DNA of 64,000 nucleotides from Gammaproteobacteria bacterium. GTDB taxonomy: Bacteria > Pseudomonadota > Gammaproteobacteria > JAUIAT01. Below are positions 48,579 to 57,595 of this stretch, piece by piece. The stretch's first letter is position 1. Each line of letters begins with the position of its first letter. Below the pieces are notes generated by a model. It was not told where the DNA came from and did not search any database. It saw only the letters and a program-made list of their open reading frames with translations. The stretch covers positions 18,493-82,492 of the forward strand of contig JAUIAT010000009.1 in the NCBI GenBank assembly GCA_030425295.1. Direction: 5' to 3'. A program made the position numbers and the translations under genes.

Positions 48579-49988
48579 CTAAGGGTGACGATTAAGGCGC
48601 TTCTTAACACCCTCAACCCCAATAAGCGGCAAGATTTTCGCCAGCTCTGGGCCGTGCTTCATACCAGTTAGAGCTACTCGCAATGGCATAAATAAACCTT
48701 TACCTTTCACTCCGCACTTTTCCTTAACTTCATTTACAATAGATTTATAATCAAGGCCATGTGAATTTACTGCCGCCATTGCTGCTGTGAAAAACTCAGG
48801 GCCGGCCTCATTTAAAACACTCTGCAAATCATCATCAAGAAGAGGCAAGTCATGATAGATCATATCTGCCATTTTTTTAGCATCAATTGGAAATTCAATA
48901 TTAGCTTTAATTGCGTCGACAAATTTTTCACGATCAGATTCAGGAACAACCCCTTTGACTGCGGGCTCCATCCAGGGCCATAGCTTATCTTCAGCAATAT
49001 GCTGCACAGTTTGATGCTGCCAAAATTTCATTTGTTTCTCATCAAAACGAGCTGGCGCTTTATTTAAATTCTCAATATTAAACTGAGCAGCCAACTCATC
49101 ATTTGATAAAAACTCATCATGGCCGTAATAATGCCCCAAGCGCGCCAAATAATTTATAATTGCAGGCTGCATGCAGCCTTGTTCACGCAAAGTTGCCACC
49201 CCAAGGCTGCCAAGTCTCTTTGATAGTGGGCCGCCATCTGACCCTAAAATCAAGGCAATATGGCCATACTCAGGAGCTCTAAGCCCTAAGGCTTCAAGAA
49301 TCATAATCTGACGAGGGGTGTTAGTGATATGATCTGCACCACGAAATGCATGAGTAACACCCATCAATGAATCGTCAATCGCATTACAAAACATAAAAGG
49401 CGCTGTACCATCACCACGACGAATCACAAAATCACCTATATCATTAGTTTGAAAGCGCTGACGACCATGCACTAGATCATGAAATTGGACAATCTCATTT
49501 TGCGGCACTCGAAAACGCAAAACTGGCTTCTCACCATTCCCCAGGCGTTGACCAACTTCCTCTTTAGTTAAGCTACGACAAGTACCTGGATAACGCGGCG
49601 GTTTACCAGCTGCAAGCTGAGCCTTACGAGCTATTTTTAATTGGGCCTCAGTACAAAAACAAGGATAAGCTGTACCCTTTTCAATTAAACCATCATAAAA
49701 CTGATCATATACTGATTGGCGCTCCGACTGATTATAAGGCCCATTTTCACCGCCAACAGCAACGCCTTCTTGCCAATCCATGCCAAGCCAAAGCATGTCT
49801 TCTTGTAATTTTTCAGCAAACTCTACTTTGCTGCGCTCTCTATCTGTATCTTCCATACGCAACAAAAAAGTGCCATTATGCTTTTTAGCAAATAGCCAAT
49901 TAAATAGAGCTGTACGTACGCCACCAAGGTGCAGCTCACCCGTTGGACTTGGGCAAAATCTGGTTTTAACGTTTTTTAAATCAGTCAT
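48579..49988 (-). CDS. gltX: Glutamyl-tRNA synthetase
   Basis: A class I synthetase charging tRNA-Glu. The 469-residue product has the HIGH-equivalent region FCPSPTGELHLGGVRTALFN, GTYPCFC-type segment GTAYPCFCTEAQL, and the KMSKS variant GGPLSKRLGSLGV. Length matches E. coli (471). It is the first gene of the gltX-cysS unit and divergent from the 50 kb region. Confidence 0.97.
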   Translation of the reverse strand: MTDLKNVKTRFCPSPTGELHLGGVRTALFNWLFAKKHNGTFLLRMEDTDRERSKVEFAEKLQEDMLWLGMDWQEGVAVGGENGPYNQSERQSVYDQFYDGLIEKGTAYPCFCTEAQLKIARKAQLAAGKPPRYPGTCRSLTKEEVGQRLGNGEKPVLRFRVPQNEIVQFHDLVHGRQRFQTNDIGDFVIRRGDGTAPFMFCNAIDDSLMGVTHAFRGADHITNTPRQIMILEALGLRAPEYGHIALILGSDGGPLSKRLGSLGVATLREQGCMQPAIINYLARLGHYYGHDEFLSNDELAAQFNIENLNKAPARFDEKQMKFWQHQTVQHIAEDKLWPWMEPAVKGVVPESDREKFVDAIKANIEFPIDAKKMADMIYHDLPLLDDDLQSVLNEAGPEFFTAAMAAVNSHGLDYKSIVNEVKEKCGVKGKGLFMPLRVALTGMKHGPELAKILPLIGVEGVKKRLNRHP

Positions 49989-50029
49989 GTCTGTTCGCTT
50001 TTTGTCTATAAGAGCGAGTTATTATAAAC

Positions 50030-50121
50030 TAAGCAGTAACAAATAAAAAACACCGAATTCTGTCATCTTGTACTTATTGTCTCACCTTACGCAGTATGTA
50101 AAGATTAAGGTGAGATTTTTT
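50030..50121 (+). ncRNA. Candidate small RNA ending in an orphan terminator
   Basis: A rho-independent terminator at 50081-50121 follows no plus-strand gene; upstream is only the divergent gltX. A TATAAA at 50023-50028 with TTGTCT 15 bases before it could start a transcript of about 90 bases. No similarity to a known small RNA is recognised. Alternatively the terminator protects against antisense reading. Confidence 0.3.
50081..50121 (+). terminator. Orphan rho-independent terminator
   Basis: CTCACCTTA (50081-50089) and TAAGGTGAG (50106-50114) form a perfect 9-base stem followed by ATTTTTT. Confidence 0.75.
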
Positions 50122-50176
50122 AATTTTATGAGTTTTGGAGCCGAATTAGCGAACCTATACAACTCCAGCATCCTAC

Positions 50177-50264
50177 GTCATCTCGACTGAAGCACCGAAG
50201 GTGCGTAATGGAGAGATCTGACAGGTGTGCAGGTTCAGATCCCTCGACTACGCTCGGGATGACA
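50177..50264. repeat. Compound dispersed repeat before lpxH
   Basis: First unit 50177-50219 (GTCATCTCGACTGAAGCACC to ATGGAGAGATCT) contains a GCACC/GGTGC hairpin. Second unit 50236-50264 (CAGATCCCTCGACTACG to CTCGGGATGACA) is of the family found in pabB. The pair recurs at 52266-52355. With the terminator above, this explains most of the 398-base gap between gltX and lpxH. Confidence 0.85.
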
Positions 50265-50386
50265 ATCATAGTGATCGGGGTGACAGTTTTTGCAGTGCGG
50301 GAAAACAGCATATGCAACGCAAAGTGGCGATTGCACACTGCTAATTAACAATAATTTGAGCTATAAAAAATAAGCGAAATAACCTA

Positions 50387-51112
50387 ATGAGACATCATAT
50401 ATACTTTATATCCGACCTACATCTAGACCAGAATTTGCCTGTGGTTACTAATCTGTTTGAAAATTTTATCAAAAACCAAGCTCCGCAGGCTGATGCACTA
50501 TATATCCTTGGTGATTTTTTTGAAGCCTGGATTGGCGATAACGACAAGTCAGAATTCAATGAGCACATTAAATACTTACTAAAAAAATTATCTGAAACAG
50601 TACCTATTTACTTTATGGTTGGAAATCGTGACTTTTTAATCGGCAATAAATTCTGTAAAGAGGCTGGGGTTGAGCCCCTTAAGGATCCTTACTTAACATC
50701 AATTTACAACAAACAAGTCCTACTTTCTCATGGTGACTTTTTATGTACTGAAGACTGGATGCACCAGATATTTAGAAAAGCTACTGGAACAAGATTTTTC
50801 AAATTCTTAGCTAGAATATTTCCTCTTTCTATAAAAAGGAAAATAGCTGATAGAATGCGAAAATTTAGCAAAAAACACCACAAGAGCCTATCAGAGTCAG
50901 CAATGGACATAGTTCCAAACTCATTACACAAATTATTAGACCAAAAACCCTGTGACATTATGATTCATGGGCACACTCACAAACCCAAAGTACACAAGCT
51001 AACGCACAACGATAAAGAATTACATCGAGTAGTACTCGGTGCATGGCATGATCACGCAGATATATTAATGATCGATGAGACTGGTCATTTTGAGTTAGTA
51101 CAAATCAATTAA
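50387..51112 (+). CDS. lpxH: UDP-2,3-diacylglucosamine diphosphatase
   Basis: A calcineurin-like phosphoesterase of lipid A synthesis that makes lipid X from UDP-2,3-diacylglucosamine at the inner membrane. The 241-residue product has the metal motifs YFISDLHLD, ILGDFFEAWIGD, VGNRDFL, LLSHGDFLC and MIHGHTHKP in order, plus the basic lid region FPLSIKRKIADRMRKFSKKH. Length matches E. coli (240). It implies an outer membrane with lipid A. Confidence 0.95.
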   Translation: MRHHIYFISDLHLDQNLPVVTNLFENFIKNQAPQADALYILGDFFEAWIGDNDKSEFNEHIKYLLKKLSETVPIYFMVGNRDFLIGNKFCKEAGVEPLKDPYLTSIYNKQVLLSHGDFLCTEDWMHQIFRKATGTRFFKFLARIFPLSIKRKIADRMRKFSKKHHKSLSESAMDIVPNSLHKLLDQKPCDIMIHGHTHKPKVHKLTHNDKELHRVVLGAWHDHADILMIDETGHFELVQIN

Positions 51113-51215
51113 ATTATCGGTATTTGCAGCCGTAAGGCCAATTGCCAACAGCCCCTATATTGCTTAAGCTTAATGGTTCCTATAAAATTTGATTTTTAAT
51201 TAAACGGACAATCTA

Positions 51216-52223
51216 ATGATACACAAGCAAAAAACTCTTTTTAGCGGTATTCAACCATCTGGCATCCTCACAATCGGCAACTATATCGGAGCAATTCGCC
51301 AATGGTTAGAAATGCAAAACGAGTACAACTGCTTATTTTCATTGGTTGATATGCACGTTATAACTGTGCGCCAAGACCCAAAACTTTTTAGACAACAAAC
51401 ACTGGATGTCTTTGCTTTATATTTAGCATGTGGTCTAGACCCTAACAAAAGCATTATTTTTGCGCAGTCTCATGTGTCAGCCCACTCTGAGCTTGCTTGG
51501 ATTTTAAACTGCATAACTAATCATGGCGAGCTTTCACGCATGACCCAGTTCAAAGATAAGTCGCAACGTCATAGTGATAACGTAAATGTCGGCTTATTTG
51601 CTTACCCCGTATTAATGGCAGCAGATATTCTTTTATATCAATCAGACATTGTACCTGTTGGTGATGATCAAAAGCAGCACCTTGAGCTTGCTCGCAATTT
51701 AGCCCAAAGATTTAATCATCATTTTGGTGAAACTTTTGTAGTTCCCGAGCCAATGATTCCAAAGCAAGCTGAAGGTGGTAGAATCATGAGCTTGCAAGAC
51801 CCTGAGAAGAAAATGTCTAAATCAGATGCTAATCAAGGCGCTTACATCAACCTTCTAGATGAACCAAATAAAATACGCAAAAAATTTAAACGCGCAGTGA
51901 CAGACTCAGACAATGAAATTAGATTCGCAGAAGACAAGCCTGGAATTAGCAACTTACTGACTATTTATTCTGCATTTACCAATAAAGCTATTAGCGATAT
52001 TGAAAAAGAATATGAAGGCAAAGGATATGGCGCACTGAAAACTGATGTTGGTGATACTGTTGCTGATTTCTTAGAACCAATTCAACAAAAGTTTGCAGAG
52101 ATTCGACCAGATGAAACCCAACTCCTGAAAATGCTTCACGAAGCAGCTACAAAAGCGGATAAGTTAGCGCGTCCTACATTAAACAAAGTTATGGATGCGA
52201 TAGGGTTTTTGCCTAGAGGATAA
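51216..52223 (+). CDS. trpS: Tryptophanyl-tRNA synthetase
   Basis: A class I synthetase charging tRNA-Trp. The 335-residue product has the HIGH-equivalent GIQPSGILTIGNYIGAIRQW, PVGDDQKQHLELARNLAQRF, and the KMSKS loop DPEKKMSKSDANQG. Length matches E. coli (334). A copy of the dispersed TGTTGGCAATT core lies between it and lpxH (51141-51157). Confidence 0.97.
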   Translation: MIHKQKTLFSGIQPSGILTIGNYIGAIRQWLEMQNEYNCLFSLVDMHVITVRQDPKLFRQQTLDVFALYLACGLDPNKSIIFAQSHVSAHSELAWILNCITNHGELSRMTQFKDKSQRHSDNVNVGLFAYPVLMAADILLYQSDIVPVGDDQKQHLELARNLAQRFNHHFGETFVVPEPMIPKQAEGGRIMSLQDPEKKMSKSDANQGAYINLLDEPNKIRKKFKRAVTDSDNEIRFAEDKPGISNLLTIYSAFTNKAISDIEKEYEGKGYGALKTDVGDTVADFLEPIQQKFAEIRPDETQLLKMLHEAATKADKLARPTLNKVMDAIGFLPRG

Positions 52224-52265
52224 AACAACCCGCATCATCTTGACTGGAGCTCGCGATGTCACCAC

Positions 52266-52355
52266 TGTCACCTCGACTAAAGCACCAAAGGTGTGCAATG
52301 GAGAAATCTGACTTAATAATGAGATCAGCTCCCTCGACGATACTCGGGATGACGA
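52266..52355. repeat. Compound dispersed repeat between trpS and sbcB
   Basis: It starts TGTCACCTCGACTAAAGCACC, continues AAAGGTGTGCAATGGAGAAATCT, and ends CTCCCTCGACGATACTCGGGATGACGA. It is a diverged copy of the pair at 50177-50264 with the same order and spacing. Confidence 0.8.
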
Positions 52356-52412
52356 CTTTCCATACTAGGGATAACTAATTAGTTCTCTCGGGGTGATAGT
52401 GATTGTATTGAT

Positions 52413-53843
52413 ATGATAATTGAGAACGCAAAAGTGAACAAAAATAAAACATTTCTTTTTTATGACCTTGAAACAACTGGACGCTCAGCAACTTTTGACC
52501 AGATTGTACAATTTGCCGCTATCCGTACAGATTCAGAATTAAACGAGCTCGAACGTCACAATATAATTATCAAAATCAATCCAGACGTCATTCCTGAAGC
52601 TGGAGCCATGATCACACATCGCTTACCAATTGCTGAAATACAGGAAGGCATGTGCGAATATGAGGCTATTCTCGTAATTCATAAGATCTTAAATACACCA
52701 AACACTATAAATATTGGTTATAACAGCTTAAATTTTGACGATGAATTTTTAAGGTTTTCTTTTTACCGAAATCTCCTACCATCTTATACACATCAATTCG
52801 CCAATGGTTGTCAGCGCATGGATTTAATGCCGATGACCATAATGTATTTTTTATTCAAGCCAGAAGCGCTAATTTGGCCTAAAGTTGATGGACTCCCAAG
52901 CCTCAAGCTTGAACATCTTAGTGAGTACAATAAGTTAGCTGAAGGGCAGGCTCACAATGCCTTAGTTGATGTTATTGCTTGCGTTGAACTTGCCAAAAAA
53001 CTAAAAGCCTTTCCAGAAATGTGGGACTATCTCATCGGCTATTTTGATAAGAATGTTGAAAACGCGCGTCTTTCCAAGCTTCCTGTAGCAATCGAGCCAG
53101 CTTTTCGTCAAGCTCTTCTAACAAACATGAGCTGCGGCAAGAAGAACTTATTTCAGTGGCCAGTATTGGGGTTAGGGCCTCACAATTCATATCACAACCA
53201 AACCCTTTGGCTACGCCTTGATAATGAAGACTTCACACAACTAAAGTCACCAGAAGACGCATGGGCGTTCACCAAAAAAGCTGCAGAAACAGGATTTTTA
53301 TTACCACCCAAAGAAAGATTTTTAACTCACCTTTCAGAAGAAAGAAGCGAACTAGCCAAGCACAATATTGAATTTTTACACGACAATCCTAAATTTTTAC
53401 GACAAATACAAGAACATTTTTGCAACTTCACCTACCCTGAACATAAGGGGGTAGATGTTGATAGTGGGTTATATATAAATGGATTCCCTACACGAGCCGA
53501 AGACCAATTGTGCACACAATTTCATCAAAGCTCACCAGAGGAAAAACACAAGTTACTACAAGCAATAAAAAATAAAAACTTACATACTAGAGCTCTAAGG
53601 GTGCTGGCAAGGAACTTTCCTAACGTTTTAAGCAACGAAGAAAAACTGTTATTTGATCTGCACAGACGAAGATTGTTTAAAGATGACCTAACAAGCCCAA
53701 TTAATCACAAAGGTCAACATAACAGACAAGCAAAAGATGTCTTATATGATATAGAAAATTTTGATAAAACTACTATCGATAATCAGCAAGCTGCCATCTT
53801 AGAGGAGCTACACTGTTTTCTTGCTAATTCTAAGGCCTGTTGA
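52413..53843 (+). CDS. sbcB: Exodeoxyribonuclease I
   Basis: A 3'-5' single-strand exonuclease of DNA repair. The 476-residue product has the DEDD core: Asp and Glu in FLFYDLETTGRSATFDQIVQ, Asp in GYNSLNFDDEFLRFSFYR, and His/Asp in EGQAHNALVDVIACVELAKK. It is followed by the SH3-like and helical extension typical of ExoI. A GTG at codon 8 is an alternative start. Its last 61 bases overlap the convergent gene. The stop TGA falls inside a dispersed core (AAGGCCTGTTGATAAC). Confidence 0.95.
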   Translation: MIIENAKVNKNKTFLFYDLETTGRSATFDQIVQFAAIRTDSELNELERHNIIIKINPDVIPEAGAMITHRLPIAEIQEGMCEYEAILVIHKILNTPNTINIGYNSLNFDDEFLRFSFYRNLLPSYTHQFANGCQRMDLMPMTIMYFLFKPEALIWPKVDGLPSLKLEHLSEYNKLAEGQAHNALVDVIACVELAKKLKAFPEMWDYLIGYFDKNVENARLSKLPVAIEPAFRQALLTNMSCGKKNLFQWPVLGLGPHNSYHNQTLWLRLDNEDFTQLKSPEDAWAFTKKAAETGFLLPPKERFLTHLSEERSELAKHNIEFLHDNPKFLRQIQEHFCNFTYPEHKGVDVDSGLYINGFPTRAEDQLCTQFHQSSPEEKHKLLQAIKNKNLHTRALRVLARNFPNVLSNEEKLLFDLHRRRLFKDDLTSPINHKGQHNRQAKDVLYDIENFDKTTIDNQQAAILEELHCFLANSKAC

Positions 53844-54601
53844 TAACTTTCTTCATCAAAATCTTCAAGCTCTATATCAAACCCACCAACAAGCGATTTA
53901 ACCTTTGGATTAAGATCTATTCGATCTACATTCTTAAAATCAGTAATAGAGTTTATTAATTTTTGAACTTCTGGCGGCGGGTTATCAATATCATCGCAGT
54001 TATCAACTAGACCTTTTAAAATAGCGCCACCTAATTTGTCATAAATTTCAGCTGAACCTGTTGGGAAAAGTAACCCTCTTCTAGGCTTATACTCTTCTCT
54101 CAATTTATTAAGCAATTTAAATATATCAGAATTTGCTACAAGGTCTTTTTGATCATATTCACGGAAACAATCAAAAAAAACTTCGCCATCAGTAAACTGT
54201 TTTATTAAAGCGTTCAACCAATGATAATTGGAGGTAACCATTGCATATTTATAGTCATAATCCAAAGTGCCAAAAGAAGAAGATTTTTGAACCATAAATA
54301 TACGCCTATAGAGTTTTAGCCAAGCAAAATTATAATCCATTATTTTTACAATACTAGACTTGAGGCTTTGGTCAGTTGTTAATTTATAAGCAAAATAAAG
54401 GTCACAAACAATATTACCGAAAAGCGGCTCTATATTTTGTTTATAATCACCCCAATACTTTCTCCAAATATTCATATTCGGCCTATAATTATGATTCGCT
54501 ATCTCCCTATATTTATCAATAATACTTTGCAAATCGCCTATTGCTTTATTTGCCAAATTTTGTGATTTTTTATTCTGTTCACTATGCTTATCGTTGAGCA
54601 T
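53783..54601 (-). CDS. Hypothetical cytoplasmic protein
   Basis: A 272-residue protein that I do not recognise. It is hydrophilic and helical (NLANKAIGDLQSIIDKYREI, LRREEYKPRRG-like segment NKLREEYKPRRGLLFPTG) with no signal peptide or membrane helix. The C-terminus is Ser/Cys-rich (ELARKQCSSSKMAAC) and lies in the 61-base overlap with sbcB, where coding constraint is double. Its position among effector-like genes is suggestive only. Confidence 0.6.
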   Translation of the reverse strand: MLNDKHSEQNKKSQNLANKAIGDLQSIIDKYREIANHNYRPNMNIWRKYWGDYKQNIEPLFGNIVCDLYFAYKLTTDQSLKSSIVKIMDYNFAWLKLYRRIFMVQKSSSFGTLDYDYKYAMVTSNYHWLNALIKQFTDGEVFFDCFREYDQKDLVANSDIFKLLNKLREEYKPRRGLLFPTGSAEIYDKLGGAILKGLVDNCDDIDNPPPEVQKLINSITDFKNVDRIDLNPKVKSLVGGFDIELEDFDEESYQQALELARKQCSSSKMAAC

Positions 54602-54784
54602 TCTGAATCATCCTAACTTTAAATACTGAGCAACATTAACACAACCTGATAATTTTATCACCTATGAAAATTCAAAAAGTCAGCAAAATGGCAAGTGGTG
54701 CATTAGCGCCTATTAAAAGGCTTGAAAACTTGCCTTTTTCTTACCATAATAAGACCCCAGATAAAATGAATATGGGGAACCAAA

Positions 54785-55339
54785 ATGGTTGCAGTACAAT
54801 CAAACATGATGCCACTAGGAACCAAAGCTCCTAGCTTTACACTTCCAGATACAATTTCTGGCAATAAAATTTCACTTGATGATATTAAATCAGATAAGGC
54901 AACAGTTGTAATGTTTATCTGCAACCACTGCCCTTATGTCCTTCTTCTTAAAGAAGCTATCGTTGCAATGGCCAAAGAGTTTCAAAGTAAGGGCGTTGAA
55001 TTTGTAGCAATAAGCTCAAACAATGTTGAAAAATACCCTGATGATTCTCCTGAAAAAATGACTGAATTCGCGGCAGCAGAAGGCTTTACATTTCCTTATC
55101 TTTATGACGAAAGTCAAGACGTAGCTCGTGCCTACCAAGCTGCCTGCACGCCTGACTTTTTCATTTTTAATAACAATATGGAATGCGTATACCGCGGACG
55201 CTTTGATAATGCAACACCAGGTAATGGCAACCCAGTTACTGGTGATGAACTAAGATCTGCGCTCGAGGGAGCTCTTGAAGGCAAAATTATTGAAGAGCAA
55301 AACCCAAGCATTGGCTGCAACATCAAGTGGAAAGAATAG
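54785..55339 (+). CDS. Thioredoxin-fold redoxin (AhpC/TSA-like)
   Basis: A 184-residue redoxin. It has LGTKAPSFTLPDTISGNKIS, then VVMFICNHCPYVLLLKEAIV with a C-x-x-C motif (CNHC) at the place of the peroxidatic site, AISSNNVEKYPDDSPEKM, and the cis-proline loop AACTPDFFIFN. It belongs to the cytoplasmic redoxin family that has CNHCPYV. The exact substrate is unknown; disulfide reductase or peroxidase activity is likely. The ATG follows GGGGAA. Confidence 0.85.
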   Translation: MVAVQSNMMPLGTKAPSFTLPDTISGNKISLDDIKSDKATVVMFICNHCPYVLLLKEAIVAMAKEFQSKGVEFVAISSNNVEKYPDDSPEKMTEFAAAEGFTFPYLYDESQDVARAYQAACTPDFFIFNNNMECVYRGRFDNATPGNGNPVTGDELRSALEGALEGKIIEEQNPSIGCNIKWKE

Positions 55340-55360
55340 CCCCTGAGCTTTAAAGTCTTT

Positions 55361-55408
55361 GTGGCTGCTAGATTTCTCCAGGATGGAGAGCTAGTGGCCA
55401 CACTTTTT
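55361..55408 (+). terminator. Terminator after the redoxin gene
   Basis: GTGGCTGCTAGATTTCTCC and GGAGAGCTAGTGGCCAC form a long stem with a short loop, followed by ACTTTTT. Confidence 0.75.
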
Positions 55409-55428
55409 AAAGGAGATCAACACCCTCT

Positions 55429-56415
55429 ATGCCGCCTATTCACAAAAAAAGCAGAGAGGAGCTGCTAGAAATAATCAATAGCCCAAGCTACAAAACCCTC
55501 CACCTTCTCCCCAAAGCATACAATGAACTTATATCCCGAAATAAAACTACCTCTATCTCTACTGGCGAGACTTTAACAAAAGTAATATTGCATGAGATAA
55601 ATCCTGAAAATATTATTGATCAAGCAAGGGCATATGAATATGCCCACATAAACTTACACAATGAACTAAGCTTTATTCACACAAATCTCAAAGCAAAATT
55701 TTATACATTTATACAAAAAAGGGATCAGCTCCATCTAGAATGTATATTAGACTTAATAAAAAACAAATGCCCAAATACTTACAAAACCATTTTCAAAATC
55801 GGACTGCTATGCACAGTAACAGACAAGAAAGAATTTAAAAACAAGGCTTACTCACTTTTTTGGAGCCACGGAAATTTTAAAACAGAAACAACGTTATTCA
55901 AAATTAAGAATATTACAAAGCAGTACAACCCTATTGAAATCGCCGCATTTTATGGAAATTTTGCAGCACTAAAATTCCATTTAAATAACGTTAGCAATAA
56001 AACCCCCAACAAAACTTTATCTGAAGCAATTTTTGCTGCAATCAAGGGCGAGAGAGAAACCAAGAGTAAACCCGTATTCAAAAATGGTTATGCTATTTGC
56101 TGTAAAATACTCATAGAAAATGGGGCAGACTTTATTAACTACAAAATGAATGGAGTAACCGCAATTAATTTTTCAACACATAGCTATTACCAAACAATTT
56201 TATATTCGATATTCAATGCCATCCAATACCCATATGCAACGCAATGTTATAGCGAACTTGAGAAACAATATATTGTTGAATTTCCATATAAAATTAATCC
56301 TTATTCTCCAAGAATTCTTTTTTCCACCTTACAACCAGAAAATGCAGAACTAATAAGTAGCACATTAGAAAATATAGAAAGCTATACTCAGCACAGACAG
56401 AGGGCTCAAGCTTGA
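55429..56415 (+). CDS. Effector-like protein with degenerate ankyrin-type repeats
   Basis: A 328-residue protein paralogous to the next gene. Shared parts are the N-terminal LLEIINSPSYKTLHLLPKAY and the C-terminal LSEAIFAAIKGERETKSKPV to ILIENGADFINYKMNGVTAI. The middle has an ankyrin-like pair (NPIEIAAFYGNFAALKFHLN; ILIENGADF..MNGVTAINF). It lacks the U-box found in its neighbour. AAAGGAG lies 13 bases before the ATG. The stop overlaps the neighbour's start. An effector role is inference from eukaryote-like content. Confidence 0.65.
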   Translation: MPPIHKKSREELLEIINSPSYKTLHLLPKAYNELISRNKTTSISTGETLTKVILHEINPENIIDQARAYEYAHINLHNELSFIHTNLKAKFYTFIQKRDQLHLECILDLIKNKCPNTYKTIFKIGLLCTVTDKKEFKNKAYSLFWSHGNFKTETTLFKIKNITKQYNPIEIAAFYGNFAALKFHLNNVSNKTPNKTLSEAIFAAIKGERETKSKPVFKNGYAICCKILIENGADFINYKMNGVTAINFSTHSYYQTILYSIFNAIQYPYATQCYSELEKQYIVEFPYKINPYSPRILFSTLQPENAELISSTLENIESYTQHRQRAQA

Positions 56416-57488
56416 TTATAGAAGAAATTATAAAAGAAATTGCAGAGGCGAAAAAAGCAATAGAGAATAATAATCTTGAAGCAATACCTACTGGCATACT
56501 AAGCCGCCTTGCTGACATTGTTGACTCTCCAAATTTTAAAAACGTTTGGCTTATCCCTGAGGCATATAATTTAAGCCTAAAAATTATAGATTTAACTAAA
56601 GAAGACAACAAGCAATGTGCAATAACGTTAGAAACCCTATATAACATCAGCAAAAAGGAGATATTTACAACAAATTTAGGACATCACTACAAACTATCTA
56701 ATTACGCTGAATGGCTAAAAATATCAGATAAAGACCCTATGACCAGAAAACCAATAAATATTTTTGACCTATGCAGACTTTGCTTTGAACTTAAATATAT
56801 TAAGGACATAGAACAAAAAACAGCACAACATCTAAACCTAAAACTAATTAAGCAACTGAGTAATTACATTCAAGAAAATTCTATATTCATATTAGAATGC
56901 ATAAAAGATACCATGATGATTCTTGGCAAAAACTACCATTTTTCCTTCTATACCAACTTATTATTGGCAACTGGCAAAACAAACAACTGTCAAGTAAACA
57001 GATTAGTAGTAGAATTTTTTCATGAACACAAAGAAACCTTGCATCATAAAAATATCAAAGTATTAACTAGCCAGGGCGAAGTTAACTATACTACCATCGA
57101 GCTATTAGCGTACAATGCTCAGAATAAGCTTCTAGAACAAGCAATTAAAGCAACCCTAGAAACCCATGAAGAAAAAATTGAAAACATCACTACAGAGGCT
57201 CTATTTGCAGCAATACTAGGGGAGAAAGACAACGAAGGCAGAAATGCACGCAAGTATCAAAATACCATAAATATCCTCTTAAAACACAAAGCAGATATAA
57301 ACTTCAAACTAAATGGCAAAACTCCTCTAGAACTTTCTGGCTCAAGGCCAGGCTATCTTGACACTATTTGGTCAATATTCGGATCCCACAAAATAAAACC
57401 ATACGCTCCGCAATGCCAATCGACTCTGCAATCCAAAAAACAAAAAAAAGCTCCAAAAATCACAAGAATGAATACGATCATGTTTTGA
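56412..57488 (+). CDS. U-box protein with ankyrin-type repeats, predicted effector
   Basis: A 358-residue protein. Residues about 68-130 fit the U-box of E3 ubiquitin ligases: CAITLETLYN (CPITLE), GHHYKLSNYAEWLKISDKDP, then MTRKPINIFDLCRLC (DP.TR.PL). The C-terminal half has ankyrin-like segments (TTIELLAYNAQNKLLEQAIK; ILLKHKADINFKLNGKTPLE). The start is a TTG with AGAGGG upstream, overlapping the previous stop by four bases. Bacteria lack ubiquitin, so action in a host cell is inferred. It is paralogous to the upstream gene. Confidence 0.7.
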   Translation: MIIEEIIKEIAEAKKAIENNNLEAIPTGILSRLADIVDSPNFKNVWLIPEAYNLSLKIIDLTKEDNKQCAITLETLYNISKKEIFTTNLGHHYKLSNYAEWLKISDKDPMTRKPINIFDLCRLCFELKYIKDIEQKTAQHLNLKLIKQLSNYIQENSIFILECIKDTMMILGKNYHFSFYTNLLLATGKTNNCQVNRLVVEFFHEHKETLHHKNIKVLTSQGEVNYTTIELLAYNAQNKLLEQAIKATLETHEEKIENITTEALFAAILGEKDNEGRNARKYQNTINILLKHKADINFKLNGKTPLELSGSRPGYLDTIWSIFGSHKIKPYAPQCQSTLQSKKQKKAPKITRMNTIMF

Positions 57489-57544
57489 TAATAATTTTTC
57501 TTGTAATGAAGCCCCCATAATGCAATTTAGAAGCTTATGGGTAA

Positions 57545-57586
57545 GACCTATTGACAATTCATGCTGCAGCGCGGCGTCAACAGGCC
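57545..57586. repeat. Short hairpin of the TGTTGACAATT family
   Basis: GACCTATTGAC (57545-57555) and GTCAACAGGCC (57576-57586) pair at 9 of 11 bases around AATTCATGCTGCAGCGCGGC. This is the compact form of the dispersed element; it is followed by TAATGTTTTTA and could terminate the U-box gene. Confidence 0.65.
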
Positions 57587-57595
57587 CTAATGTTT

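Noticed and set aside
54664..54840. Small frame before the redoxin gene
   Set aside because: It overlaps the start of the redoxin gene out of frame, has no ribosome-binding site and a composition without structure.
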